Notes under the pieces: model-generated
The model's database searches: none
Seen by the model: only the letters and a program-made list of their open reading frames with translations
What the model was told of the DNA's origin: nothing
NCBI GenBank assembly: GCA_035574315.1
Contig: DATLYW010000024.1
Span: 28,026 to 92,025 of the forward strand
Length of the DNA stretch: 64,000 bases
Direction: 5' to 3'
Source of the DNA: Candidatus Zixiibacteriota bacterium
GTDB lineage: Bacteria; Desulfobacterota; Binatia; UBA9968
Part shown: one piece after another, positions 1-8,278 of the stretch
Layout of the letters: each line of letters starts with the position of its first letter
Position numbering within the stretch: the first letter of the stretch is position 1
Made by a program: the position numbers and the translations under genes

Positions 1-906
1 GGCCCGTGGGTCGCGCGCCGCGGCGAGATCGAAGATGGTCTGGACCGCCGCGGGCGCCGCGTACGGGGCCTTGGGAAACTGCTTGACGACAAAGGAATCG
101 TACGCCTCGTCGAGCGCCTCGCGATCCCGCAGGTGCAGGTACTTTTGCATGACCTTGAGCGCCGCTTCGCGGTTTGTCTTGGCGTAGTGAATCGCTTCCG
201 TCACCACCCGGACGACTCGCCGGACGATATCCTCGTGCGATCGGATGTAGACGCGCCGGGTCACCAGCCCACCCTGAAGAAACGGAATGCCGAGCTCAAT
301 GCCGTCGGCCAAGGAGCGGAACCCTAGCCGCCGGGCCTGAATCGTTTGGGGCGGATCGAGGACGGTCGCATCGAACTTTTTTGCTTCCATAGCGGCCAGG
401 CGGGTGGCCGGCCCGCCGCCCCCGGCCTGGATGATCTGGACGTCGCGGTTCTCATTGATGCCGAGCTTGCGTAGAATCAGGCGAAGCCCCCAGTCGGCCG
501 CGGCACCGAAACGGCCGATACCCACCACCTTCCCGCGCAGATCCTCGGGCCGGCGAATCTCGGGACGCGTGACGAGCTGGTAGGAGAGCAGGTTGCACCA
601 GCCGGCAAGCATGACGACGTCCAGCCCGTTCAAATAAGGACCCGCCGCCAGTCCGCCGGACATGGTGGCGATCGGCGCCTGGCCCGCGGTCAACGCCTGC
701 ACCGCCGGGCTGGAGTCGACGTAGATCAGGTCCGCGGCCAGACCGTGGCGCTCGAAAAGACCGGCTTCCCGGGCGAACCAGGTAATCGAATTGGTCATCG
801 TAAACTGGCTGTAAATGATGCTGAGCCGTTCTTGGGCGATCGCCGACGTGGACAAAAACAGAAGGACCGCCGCGACGAGCGCGGCCTCCAGCCTCTCTTT
901 TTCCAT
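1..906 (-). CDS. ABC transporter substrate-binding protein, NMT1/SsuA type (3' end cut by window)
   Basis: Periplasmic solute-binding protein of the NitT/TauT/NMT1 type, which captures a small organic ligand for an ABC importer. It is open from the ATG at 906 to the window edge, giving 302 codons with the C-terminus missing. Residues 1-25 form a signal peptide (charged start, hydrophobic core with VLLFLSTSAIA, cleavage near AIA-QE). The mature part begins with a beta strand ending in YSQFTMTNS and has the family features FAREAGLFERHGL, the DLRGKVVG segment and a glycine-rich AGGGGPATR loop. The ligand cannot be read from sequence. No permease or ATPase partner is visible because the gene runs out of the window. 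Confidence 0.85.
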   Translation of the reverse strand, partial: MEKERLEAALVAAVLLFLSTSAIAQERLSIIYSQFTMTNSITWFAREAGLFERHGLAADLIYVDSSPAVQALTAGQAPIATMSGGLAAGPYLNGLDVVMLAGWCNLLSYQLVTRPEIRRPEDLRGKVVGIGRFGAAADWGLRLILRKLGINENRDVQIIQAGGGGPATRLAAMEAKKFDATVLDPPQTIQARRLGFRSLADGIELGIPFLQGGLVTRRVYIRSHEDIVRRVVRVVTEAIHYAKTNREAALKVMQKYLHLRDREALDEAYDSFVVKQFPKAPYAAPAAVQTIFDLAAARDPRA

Positions 907-1104
907 GGCAATGCTCCCCCCCTGAACCCGGCTCGCGGTACGCCTGTTCGCACACCCCGACGTGCGCAACGCCGGCCTCGACGCTATTCGAGAACCGTGG
1001 CAGCGGTCAAGAAAAAAATGCGCGCGAGGGTCGGTAACGGTGACTCCCTACGGAGCCGGCGAGCGCGCGGGTCCCGAACTCTGGACAGCTCGAGAGAAAA
1101 AAGA

Positions 1105-1180
<76 letters not shown>

Positions 1181-1217
1181 ACAGCGGACGGGATGCTTGG
1201 AGGCAGGTGACGAACTC

Positions 1218-1246
1218 AAGTTAGAAGAGCCGCCGGGAAAAGTCAA
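1218..1246 (-). promoter_or_regulatory. Candidate σ70 promoter for tRNA-Ala
   Basis: The minus strand reads TTGACT, 17 nt, TAACTT, placing the -10 box about 38 nt upstream of the tRNA. The -35 matches consensus at 5/6 and the -10 only at 3/6. It sits directly after the recN stop, so the tRNA can be transcribed alone. Confidence 0.4.
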
Positions 1247-1266
1247 CTTCAGCCGAACCGGCGGCG

Positions 1267-2961
1267 TCACCGCCCGCGGACCATCTCCTCGGCGTGCCGG
1301 CGGGTCCTTTCGGTGATCTTGATCCCTCCGAGCATCCGCGCGATCTCCTCGATCCGCCGGGATTCGTCCAGCTTTTCCACCCGCGTGCTCGTCCTGCCCC
1401 GCCGAACCTCCTTTCGCACCGCGTGGTGCGAGTCCGCGAGCGCGGCGATCTGCGGCAGATGGGTCACGCAGAGCACTTGATGGGTGGAAGCGACCTGCTT
1501 GAGCTTCTTGCCCACGACCTCGGCGATGGCCCCGCCGATACCGGCGTCGACCTCGTCGAAAAGGAGCGTGGGGATGTCGCCGGGAAGGAGGACCAGAGAT
1601 TTGATCGCGAGCATCAGGCGGGAGAGCTCGCCGCCGGAGGCCGTCCTGGCAAGCGGCTTCGGCGGCTCGCCGGGGTTGGGCGAGAAATAGAACTCCACCT
1701 GGTCGGCTCCCTTTTCCGTGATTTTCCTGCCGTGCATCACAAAAGGCGGCTCGTCGGTCTTCTCGGAAGCTTCAAGGAAGCGCACCTGGAAGATCGTCCC
1801 CGGCATGCCGAGGCTCCTGCACTCGCGCTCCAGCTCCTTCTGCATGCGGCCGGCAAGCCTGCGCCGCTCCAGCGACAGAGCTTCAGCGCTCTTCCACGCG
1901 GCGCTCCGGGCGGCCTCCAGCTTTTTTTCCAGCTCGGGCAGCTCTTCCTCGCCGCGGTCGAGCGCCTCGAGCTCCGCGCGCAGCTCGTTACAGACGCGCA
2001 GGATGTCCGGGACCGCTCCGCCGTACTTCCGCTTGAGGCGCTGAATTTCCGCCAGGCGGTCCTCGAGCCGCTCCAGAGCCCCGGGCTCGAATGCCACCCG
2101 CTCGCCGTAGCGGCGCAGCTCTCCGTTGGCTTCTTCCAGATGGGCCATCGCGGCGGCAAGGAGGTCGACCGCCGGTTGGAGGGAGGCGTCGATCCTGGCG
2201 AGCTCGCGCAACTTGTTGGCGTATCTCCCCACGCGGCTGATCAGCGCGTCCTCGCCTTCGTACAGCAAATCCTCGCCTTCCAGGCATCCCTGGTAGAGCC
2301 GTTCCGCGTTGGCGAGGATGCTCTTCTGAAGCACGAGCTCCTCCTCTTCTCCGGGACGGAGCTGCGCCTTTTCGATCTCCTCCACCTGCGCTTCCAGCAT
2401 CCCCCTTTGCCGCCGACGCTGCTCCAGCAAGGCGCGCGCCTTCGCAACGGCCTCCCAGGCCTCCGCCAGAGCGCGGAAGCGTCCGGCATGTTCCGCCGCC
2501 GCGGCGGCGAGCCCTCCGTAAGCGTCGAGCAGCTGCAGGTGCGCTTCGGGGTGAAGCAACGTGTGGTGCTCGTGCTGGCCGTAAACATGCACCAACGAGC
2601 GACCGACCTCCGCGAGCAAAGCAAGGGGAGAAAGGCTTCCGCCCAGATAAACGCGATTTTTCCCCGACCGGCTCACCACGCGCTTGACGATCAGCTCTTC
2701 GCCGACTTCGCAACCCGCCTCCGTCAGGCGTGCCGCTGCGGCTTGCGGCAGCTCGTCGAACAGCGCCTCGACGCTCGCCTCCTCCTCGCCGTGGCGGATG
2801 ATTTCGGAGCCGACGCGCTCGCCCGTCACCAATCCCAGCGCGCTCAGAATAATGGACTTCCCGGCCCCGGTCTCGCCGGTGAGCACGTTCAACCCGGCCG
2901 ACAGCTCGAGCGACAGCTCGTCGATCACCGCGAAGTTCTTGATACGGAGCTCCCGCAGCAT
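1267..2961 (-). CDS. recN: DNA repair protein RecN
   Basis: SMC-like ATPase acting in RecA-dependent double-strand-break repair in the cytoplasm. At 564 residues it has normal family length. It starts MLRELRIKNFAVID, as RecN proteins do; Walker A GETGAGKS is at about residues 29-36. A long glutamate/arginine-rich coiled-coil middle follows, then the ABC signature region (TASGGELSR) and Walker B LLFDEVDAGIGG, with the CVTHLPQIAA switch after it. It begins 10 nt after the nadK stop on the same strand, so nadK-recN is a likely two-gene operon, an arrangement common in bacteria. Confidence 0.97.
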   Translation of the reverse strand: MLRELRIKNFAVIDELSLELSAGLNVLTGETGAGKSIILSALGLVTGERVGSEIIRHGEEEASVEALFDELPQAAAARLTEAGCEVGEELIVKRVVSRSGKNRVYLGGSLSPLALLAEVGRSLVHVYGQHEHHTLLHPEAHLQLLDAYGGLAAAAAEHAGRFRALAEAWEAVAKARALLEQRRRQRGMLEAQVEEIEKAQLRPGEEEELVLQKSILANAERLYQGCLEGEDLLYEGEDALISRVGRYANKLRELARIDASLQPAVDLLAAAMAHLEEANGELRRYGERVAFEPGALERLEDRLAEIQRLKRKYGGAVPDILRVCNELRAELEALDRGEEELPELEKKLEAARSAAWKSAEALSLERRRLAGRMQKELERECRSLGMPGTIFQVRFLEASEKTDEPPFVMHGRKITEKGADQVEFYFSPNPGEPPKPLARTASGGELSRLMLAIKSLVLLPGDIPTLLFDEVDAGIGGAIAEVVGKKLKQVASTHQVLCVTHLPQIAALADSHHAVRKEVRRGRTSTRVEKLDESRRIEEIARMLGGIKITERTRRHAEEMVRGR

Positions 2962-2971
2962 GGCTCTTCCG

Positions 2972-3829
2972 TCATCGTTCGCCCCATTTGAGCTTGTTCC
3001 TGAGGATCTCGTAATAGCTTCTTGAGGCGACCTTGATCAGCGACACCGGCAGCCCGGAGTCGCGCGCTTCGACGCGGTCGCCGTTGTTGAGCCGCATCCC
3101 CTGCCGTCCATCGGGGCTGAGAATCACCGTGTCCCCCGCCGAGCGCAGGGTCACCCGGATCGTGGCTTTGCTCGGGACCACGATCGGGCGATGGGTCAGC
3201 GTATGGGGGCAGATCGGGCTGAGGATGATCGCGCCGAGCGCCGGCTCCAGAATCGGTCCCCCTGCGGCCAGGGAGTAGGCCGTAGAGCCCGTCGGCGTCG
3301 ACACGATCAGGCCGTCCGCCCGGTAGGTGCACAGGTAGTCTTCGTCGACGTAGGTTTCGAGATCGATGATGCGGCTGCGGGCTCCCTTGGCGATGACCAC
3401 GTCGTTCAGCACCCGAAAGCGGCGCGGCTTGCCGCGCTTGCCGAATACCCGAGCCTCCAGCGTCATTCGCTTCTCGACGGCGTAGTCGCCCTCGAGCGTC
3501 TTCGAAAGCACCGCCTCCAGCTCGTCCGCGGCCACTTCCGTGATGAAACCCAGCCCTCCCAGATTGACGCCGAGAATCGGCACCTCGGGCCGCTCCACGA
3601 GCGGCGCGATGTTGAGGAGCGTGCCGTCGCCCCCCAGGGAAATGATCAGGTCCGCTTTACGGGCGATTTCCTTTTTCGTGCACGAGGAGGCGGAGGCAAG
3701 CCCCCGCACGGCGCCGTTTTCGACGAGAACCTTCTTCCCTCTCTGCTTCAGCCAGGGCACCAACCATCTGACCATTTCGGTCGCCTTAGGCTCCTGGTAT
3801 TTTGCGACGAGTCCGACGGTGCGAATCAT
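2972..3829 (-). CDS. nadK: NAD kinase
   Basis: ATP-dependent NAD kinase (PpnK family), making NADP from NAD in the cytoplasm. The 285-residue length is typical. The diagnostic GGDGT motif lies at residues 66-70, followed by NLGGLGF near residue 90, the NDVVIAKG segment, and the glycine-rich TPTGSTAYSLAAGGP that forms the NAD site. The N-terminus (MIRTVGLVAKY) is the usual first beta strand. It is first in a probable operon with recN and divergent from the DoxX gene. Confidence 0.96.
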   Translation of the reverse strand: MIRTVGLVAKYQEPKATEMVRWLVPWLKQRGKKVLVENGAVRGLASASSCTKKEIARKADLIISLGGDGTLLNIAPLVERPEVPILGVNLGGLGFITEVAADELEAVLSKTLEGDYAVEKRMTLEARVFGKRGKPRRFRVLNDVVIAKGARSRIIDLETYVDEDYLCTYRADGLIVSTPTGSTAYSLAAGGPILEPALGAIILSPICPHTLTHRPIVVPSKATIRVTLRSAGDTVILSPDGRQGMRLNNGDRVEARDSGLPVSLIKVASRSYYEILRNKLKWGER

Positions 3830-4163
3830 GAAAAGCCCCTACGCGACCGCGAGAGTAGCATAACGCGAGACAAAATGCCCGACGTGCGCCGCTCCGCGCG
3901 GCCTCCTCATGGAGCCCGTAACCGGCTTTCTCGAGCGGACGGCGGCTCCGTGAAACGCTCCGATAAGTACGGCGACGGTCGGGGCCATCGGAAAGCAACT
4001 CCGCAGGCGATATTGCAGGGGTGGCGGGGCGTCTGCAAGAATATCGGCTGCGCCTGTGGGGTCATTTTGCCGGCTCACGGCTCGGCCTCCTGCTGACCGG
4101 TGCCGAGGTTTTCACCGCGAGGGCCGGACTCCCCGGCTTTTCGCCGCCATTGGAGGAAAACTC
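3830..4163. other. Intergenic region between divergent nadK and DoxX genes
   Basis: This 334-bp stretch separates two divergent genes and should hold promoters for both. A TATGCT on the minus strand near 3853-3858 could be a -10 box for nadK, but no -35 stands at proper spacing. No convincing σ70 pair was found for the DoxX gene. The short open frames here lack ribosome-binding sites and protein-like composition. Nothing else is recognisable. Confidence 0.5.
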
Positions 4164-4616
4164 ATGTTGCCGTCCAACGCGAGACGACTCATGCCCTGGG
4201 CGATGCTTCCTACCCGTATCGGTCTCGGGGCTGTCTTCATCGCCCACGGAGCGCAAAAGCTTTTCGGCTGGTGGGGTGGGACCGGCCTCCAGGCGACAAT
4301 CGAGACTTTCGAGCGTTCGTTGGGCGTGCCCCCCTATCTGACGGTGCTCGCCGCCGGAACGGAGTTTTTCGGCGGCATCGCGGTGATTCTGGGATTGCTC
4401 ACGCGCCTTTCAGCCTTGGGCCTGGCGTGCGTCATGGCCGTCGCGGTGTGGACGGTTCACCTCGCCAACGGCTTTTTCCTCAACTGGTCCCTCACCCCCG
4501 GTCAGGGGCACGGCTTCGAGTTCAACCTCACCTTGATCGCGATGGCGGTGAGCCTGATGCTGTCCGGTCCGGGCAAGCTATCCGTCGACCGCCTGCTCGG
4601 GTTCGAGAACGACTGA
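4164..4616 (+). CDS. DoxX family membrane protein
   Basis: Small integral membrane protein of the DoxX/quinol-oxidase-subunit-like superfamily, 150 residues. The start at 4164 was chosen because GGAGG (4152-4156) stands 7 nt upstream; the frame stays open further upstream but without protein-like sequence. Four hydrophobic segments are visible: residues about 12-30 (RIGLGAVFIAHGAQKLFGW, the typical first helix), 53-75, 80-100, and one near the C-terminus. The HGAQKLFGWWGG motif is characteristic. DoxX relatives are linked to redox or sulfur metabolism, but the role of this one is unknown. It appears to be a single-gene unit. Confidence 0.88.
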   Translation: MLPSNARRLMPWAMLPTRIGLGAVFIAHGAQKLFGWWGGTGLQATIETFERSLGVPPYLTVLAAGTEFFGGIAVILGLLTRLSALGLACVMAVAVWTVHLANGFFLNWSLTPGQGHGFEFNLTLIAMAVSLMLSGPGKLSVDRLLGFEND

Positions 4617-4654
4617 GCACCGATCATTGCGCCGCGCGGGAGAGCGCCCCGCCG

Positions 4655-4676
4655 GGGCAGAGAAGTCGCTCTGCCC
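4655..4676. terminator. Inverted repeat between convergent genes (terminator-like)
   Basis: GGGCAGAG (4655-4662), 6-nt loop, CTCTGCCC (4669-4676) forms a perfect 8-bp stem between the DoxX gene and the convergent TPR gene. No T-run follows on either strand, so intrinsic termination is uncertain. A short ATTACTG/ATTTCTG tandem repeat adjoins it and runs into the TPR stop codon. Confidence 0.35.
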
Positions 4677-4692
4677 TCCGCGAGATTACTGA

Positions 4693-5538
4693 TTACTGAT
4701 TTCTGATTTCTTCGAGCAGCCGCTTCGCCTTCTGCTTGTGCCTGGCGTCGTCAGAAAAACGGATCGGCAGCGGTTCGATCGACCGTAGCAGCGCCCGGGC
4801 TTGCGCCCAGTTTTCCGCCGCGATGTAGCTTTGCGCCAGCTCGAGACGGCTGACGATCACGCCGGGATTGAGCGCGATCGCCTTTTTCAGGAGTTCGACG
4901 GACTGCTCCAGGCTTCCCCGCGGGATCGAGCGGCCGTAGACGACGTTGGCGAACAGGCGACTCATCCTTCCGATCTCCGCCATCTTTCGGTGCCAGACGC
5001 CGTAAACGTGATAAGCGAATCCGTTGCCGGGATCGAGCGCGATCGCCCTTTCCACCGCCGACCGGATCTCCCCGGCGAGGTCGATCTGCGTGCCGACCGG
5101 GGAAATCATGGCGATGTTTCCGAGCGACCAGGCCACGTAAAAATGGCCCCACGTGGAACCCGGATCGACCGCGACCGCCTTGCGCGCGAGTCTCTCCGCG
5201 ATCCGGTATTCCTCGAGGCGCTTGGCCTGCCAACCGGGCTCCGACTCGAGGACCATGTCCCCGATGTCGATGTGGGCGCGCGCGAGCATGGTGAGCGCCT
5301 CGAAGTGATCGGGTTCCGCCTCGAGCACCTTGCGTAATTCCCGCGCCGCCTCTCGAGGCTTGAACTGGGCGTGCAGCCGTTCCGCGCGCTTGACCAGCTC
5401 GGCGATCTCCGGACGCTCCGGCCGGCAGTGCGCGCAGCCCGGACGGGCGGGCTCCTGCGCGCCTCCCGGCACGGCCGCTCCCACCCAGGCGATCGCGCCG
5501 ATCAGCAAGAAAAGCTTTGCTTGCACCCGCATGGTCAC
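4693..5538 (-). CDS. Exported tetratricopeptide-repeat protein
   Basis: A 281-residue protein with an N-terminal signal peptide (about residues 1-27, cleavage near GGA-QE) followed by TPR-type helical repeats. Visible repeats include AARELRKVLEAEPDHFEAL near residues 65-83, AERLARKAVAVDPGSTWGHFY, and ELLKKAIALNPGVIVSRL. A CAHC pair lies shortly after the signal peptide. The layout resembles RMD-like TPR proteins. Its start overlaps the upstream thioesterase stop by 4 nt (ATGA), so it is the last gene of the ilvE operon. The binding partner is unknown. Confidence 0.8.
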   Translation of the reverse strand: MTMRVQAKLFLLIGAIAWVGAAVPGGAQEPARPGCAHCRPERPEIAELVKRAERLHAQFKPREAARELRKVLEAEPDHFEALTMLARAHIDIGDMVLESEPGWQAKRLEEYRIAERLARKAVAVDPGSTWGHFYVAWSLGNIAMISPVGTQIDLAGEIRSAVERAIALDPGNGFAYHVYGVWHRKMAEIGRMSRLFANVVYGRSIPRGSLEQSVELLKKAIALNPGVIVSRLELAQSYIAAENWAQARALLRSIEPLPIRFSDDARHKQKAKRLLEEIRNQ

Positions 5539-5957
5539 CGGATCGGTACCGGCCGTCCGGCCTCGTCGATCGCCACGTAGGTCACTTCTGCGGCGGTGAC
5601 CCGCACGGGCCGGCCCGGCTCCCTCGCCCGCTCCGCCTCGACCTCGATGCGCACCGTGAGCGAGGTGACTCCCTCGCGGACCACGGACGTGTAAAAACTC
5701 ACGAGATCACCGACGTAAACGGGAGCGATAAACTCGACCGCGCGCATGGCACGGGTGACGAAGTCGCGACGGACGTGCTGTGAGGCGGCCAGCGCTCCGG
5801 CCAGGTCGATGTGACTCAAAATGACGCCGCCGAAGATCGTGCCCCGCGCGTTCGTGTCCCGCGGCAGCATGGTTACGCGCAGCTTGGGGTCTCGGGCTTC
5901 GGCCATGGATAGAGGGCGCGCCGGCGCTTCCGCGAAACTTCGAACGCCGGCGCTCAA
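5535..5957 (-). CDS. Acyl-CoA thioesterase, hotdog fold (YciA-like)
   Basis: Hotdog-fold thioesterase hydrolysing acyl-CoA esters in the cytoplasm, 140 residues. Family features are the RDTNARGTIFGGVILSHID segment, in which the conserved Asp closes the central helix (HIDLAGALAA), then the strand AVEFIAPVYVGDLVSFY and the VRIEVEAE strand. The ATG at 5957 overlaps the ilvE stop (ATGA), supporting translational coupling. A second in-frame ATG 17 codons on would give a more typical N-terminus. Substrate chain length cannot be judged. Confidence 0.88.
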   Translation of the reverse strand: MSAGVRSFAEAPARPLSMAEARDPKLRVTMLPRDTNARGTIFGGVILSHIDLAGALAASQHVRRDFVTRAMRAVEFIAPVYVGDLVSFYTSVVREGVTSLTVRIEVEAERAREPGRPVRVTAAEVTYVAIDEAGRPVPIR

Positions 5958-6871
5958 AGGTAGGTCAGCCAGCCGCTGTAATCCTTGTTTTTCCCCTTGA
6001 TGACGTCGAAGAACACGCGCTGCAGCTCGCCCGTGATCGCGCCCGGGCGGCCGGTACCGATCGGGCGGTGGTCGACCTCCCGTATCGGGGTCACTTCGGC
6101 AGCAGTCCCGGTAAAGAACGCTTCATCCGCCGTGTACAGCTCGTCGCGGCTGAAGCGCTCCTCCGTGACCTGATAGCCCTTGTCGCGCGCGATCGTGATG
6201 ATCGAATCCCGGGTGATACCCGGCAGAATGGAGGTCAACGGGGTCGTTTTCAGCCGGCCGTCGCGCACGATGAAGATGTTCTCTCCGCTCGCCTCGGAAA
6301 CGTAACCCTCGGAATCGAGCATGATCGCTTCGTCGTATCCCGCATTCTTCACCTCGGTCTTGGCCAGCACGGAGTTGATGTAGTTTCCGGACGCCTTGCT
6401 CTTGGTCATCATGACGTTGACGTGATGGCGCGTATAGGAGGAGACCTTCGCGCGGATGCCGTTCTTCAATCCTTCGTCCCCCAGATACGCGCCCCAGGGC
6501 CAGACCGCGATGCAGACGTTGATCGGATTCCCGGGTGCGTACAATCCCATCTCCCCCAAGCCGACCAGGGCGAGCGGCCGGATGTAGCACTCTTTCAGGT
6601 GATTTGCCCGGATGGTGTCGAGAATGGCCGTTTTCAGCTGCTCGACGCTGTAAGGCAGCGGGAAGCCCAGGATCTTGCCGGAGTCAGAAAACCTGCGAAC
6701 GTGCTCGTCGAGGCGAAAAACCGCCGACCGGCCGTCGGCCATGGAATAGCAACGAATCCCTTCGAAATAAGCGGTCCCGTAATGGAGTGCGTGGGCGAGC
6801 ACGTGAACTTTCGCGTCCTCCCAGGGAACCAGCTTTCCGTCAAACCATATTTTTTCCGTCCTGAGCGACAT
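5954..6871 (-). CDS. ilvE: Branched-chain amino acid aminotransferase
   Basis: PLP-dependent class IV aminotransferase performing the final step of valine, leucine and isoleucine synthesis (or the first step of their breakdown). The 305 residues match family length. The PLP lysine is K159 in TKSKASGNY. Other class IV landmarks are HALHYGTAYFEGIR, ECYIRPL, the SEASGENIF motif, LPGITRDSI and the FFTGTAAEVTPI strand. It is first in an operon with a thioesterase and a TPR protein, behind a good σ70 promoter at 6913-6941. Confidence 0.96.
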   Translation of the reverse strand: MSLRTEKIWFDGKLVPWEDAKVHVLAHALHYGTAYFEGIRCYSMADGRSAVFRLDEHVRRFSDSGKILGFPLPYSVEQLKTAILDTIRANHLKECYIRPLALVGLGEMGLYAPGNPINVCIAVWPWGAYLGDEGLKNGIRAKVSSYTRHHVNVMMTKSKASGNYINSVLAKTEVKNAGYDEAIMLDSEGYVSEASGENIFIVRDGRLKTTPLTSILPGITRDSIITIARDKGYQVTEERFSRDELYTADEAFFTGTAAEVTPIREVDHRPIGTGRPGAITGELQRVFFDVIKGKNKDYSGWLTYL

Positions 6872-6912
6872 GAGCTTTGTCGAAAACTCCTGACCGGTGG
6901 GGGCGAGCCGTC

Positions 6913-6941
6913 ATTTTACGTGCGCTCGCCTCAGGTATCAA
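6913..6941 (-). promoter_or_regulatory. σ70 promoter for the ilvE operon
   Basis: The minus strand reads TTGATA (6941-6936), 17 nt, TAAAAT (6918-6913). Both boxes match consensus at 5/6 with ideal spacing. Predicted transcription start is near 6905, giving a leader of about 35 nt before the ilvE ATG. Confidence 0.65.
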
Positions 6942-6972
6942 GGGCGGGGACGCGCGACGAGCAACACCGCTC

Positions 6973-7242
6973 CTAGAGGCTCTCCTTCAGGCTCGGCGCG
7001 GGCTTGAAGTCGATCGTGCGGCTCGCCTTGATGACCATCGCGGCGCCGGTTTGTGGGTGGACGCCCTTGAGCGCCTTGCGCGAGCGCGCGGTGAAGGTGC
7101 CGAACCCCGGGAGCTGGAAGCGTTTGTTCTTTCGGATCGCCCGCGCGATTCCCTCGAAGACCGCGTCCACCGCCCCTTCCGCCGTCGCCTTGTTGATCTA
7201 AGCTCCCTTCGCGACCGCCTCGATCGACTCGGCCCTGGTCAT
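6973..7242 (-). pseudogene. HU/IHF-family DNA-binding protein gene interrupted by in-frame TAG
   Basis: From the ATG at 7242, which has a GGGAGG ribosome-binding site just upstream, the frame reads MTRAESIEAVAKGA, then TAG (7200-7198), then [18 protein letters not shown] and the rest of a normal HU-type chain, including the [10 protein letters not shown] beta-arm base and the P-rich HPQTGAAM tip. Without the stop it would be about 89 codons, normal for HU/IHF. The reading frame is intact on both sides, so a single base change explains the break; a lysine or glutamate codon is the likely ancestor. A restart at GTG 7170 would yield 65 residues without helix 1. Possible explanations are recent pseudogene formation, a sequencing error, or rare readthrough. 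Gene identity is confident; functional status is open. Confidence 0.78.
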
Positions 7243-7311
7243 AGCCCCTCCCGGCTTTCCGGGCCGCTTCCCCACCGGCTGAAGCTCACGAGAGCCCGGG
7301 TATGAAACGGG

Positions 7312-7340
7312 ATAGTTTCCAATCGAGCCGGAATTGTCAA
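7312..7340 (-). promoter_or_regulatory. Candidate σ70 promoter for the HU gene
   Basis: The minus strand reads TTGACA (7340-7335, perfect consensus), 17 nt, AACTAT (7317-7312, 3/6). It overlaps the stop codon of the upstream ppx gene and lies about 70 nt before the HU start, showing that the broken HU gene keeps its own transcription signals. Confidence 0.45.
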
Positions 7341-8278
7341 CACCGAAAAGATACCCCCAGCCGCTCGTACAACAGCCCGTAACGCAAGCCCTGATCGCTC
7401 ACGATCACCCGCTCGATCCCGCTCAACGTCATGATCCGCTCGACCAGCAGCGTCCCTGCGAGAATCACGTCGGCACGGCGCGGGTCGAGTCCGACGATCC
7501 GTTTTCGCTCGGCGATCGAGCGCTCGCCGTAGAGACGAGCTTGCCGCCGCACTTCCGCGAGCCCCAGAGACTCGCCGTGCACCGCCTCGTGCGAGTACCG
7601 CCGGAGCCCTCTGGCAACCGCCGCCAGAGTGGTGAAGGTGCCTGCGATCCCCACCATCGTTCGCGCGCCAGCCGCTGCGCGCAGCGGCTCGCACGTCGAA
7701 GCGATTGCACCGTCGATGGCCGCGACCGCCAGGCGGATCTCCGCTTCGGTGACGGGATCGCTTCGCAGGAAGCGCTCGGTGATCCGAACCGACCCGAGGT
7801 TTACGCTTCGTGCCTCGACCGTCCCGCCCGGCTCCCCGCGAACGAATTCCGTGCTGCCGCCACCGATATCCACGACCCAAAGCTCGCCGCGGCGCAGGCC
7901 GAGCCCGCGGTGCACGGCCAGAAAGGCGTAAGCCGCCTCCTCCTCACCCGAGATCACGCGCACCTCCAGACCGAGGCGCTCGCGGAAGCGGCGGCAGACC
8001 GCCGCGCCGTTGCGCGCGTCGCGCAGGGCGCTCGTGCCGACGGTGCAGATGCGCTCGACACCGAGTTCCCTGCACCGGCGCAGATACCGTTCCAGGACCG
8101 CGTAGCTTCGCTCCTCGCCTTCCCGGCCGATCCGGCGGGTGCGATCGACACCTTCCCCGAGTCGAGGAATTTCCGCCAGGTCCTCGAGGACCCGGAAGCG
8201 CCCTCCGTCGCGCAGTTCGGCGATGAGACAGAGGATCGTGTTGGTGCCGATGTCGATGAACGCCTCGCGCGGGCTCAT
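7337..8278 (-). CDS. Ppx/GppA-type exopolyphosphatase
   Basis: Member of the ASKHA-fold Ppx/GppA phosphatases, which hydrolyse polyphosphate or pppGpp. The ATG at 8278 overlaps the trmFO stop (ATGA) and gives 313 residues; the frame continues upstream only as a shadow of trmFO. Phosphate-1 motif [15 protein letters not shown] is at the N-terminus, the [11 protein letters not shown] segment near residue 75, and phosphate-2 motif [13 protein letters not shown] near residue 135. The [11 protein letters not shown] and [12 protein letters not shown] motifs follow. It is the short form lacking the C-terminal HD extension of E. coli Ppx. Last gene in the dprA-topA-trmFO run. Confidence 0.9.
   Translation of the reverse strand: MSPREAFIDIGTNTILCLIAELRDGGRFRVLEDLAEIPRLGEGVDRTRRIGREGEERSYAVLERYLRRCRELGVERICTVGTSALRDARNGAAVCRRFRERLGLEVRVISGEEEAAYAFLAVHRGLGLRRGELWVVDIGGGSTEFVRGEPGGTVEARSVNLGSVRITERFLRSDPVTEAEIRLAVAAIDGAIASTCEPLRAAAGARTMVGIAGTFTTLAAVARGLRRYSHEAVHGESLGLAEVRRQARLYGERSIAERKRIVGLDPRRADVILAGTLLVERIMTLSGIERVIVSDQGLRYGLLYERLGVSFRC

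Noticed and set aside
1294..2991. Long open frame (565 codons) antisense to recN
   Set aside because: High GC makes long antisense frames common; composition is arginine/leucine rich without motifs, and recN on the other strand is a clear complete gene.
4693..4720. Tandem ATTACTG/ATTTCTG repeats as a CRISPR-like or iteron array
   Set aside because: Only about four degenerate 7-mers; no spacers, no cas genes, no replication genes.
7198..7200. Pyrrolysine or selenocysteine readthrough at the HU TAG
   Set aside because: TAG is not a selenocysteine codon, no pyl genes are in view, and no HU homologue is known to me with pyrrolysine; mutation or error is simpler.
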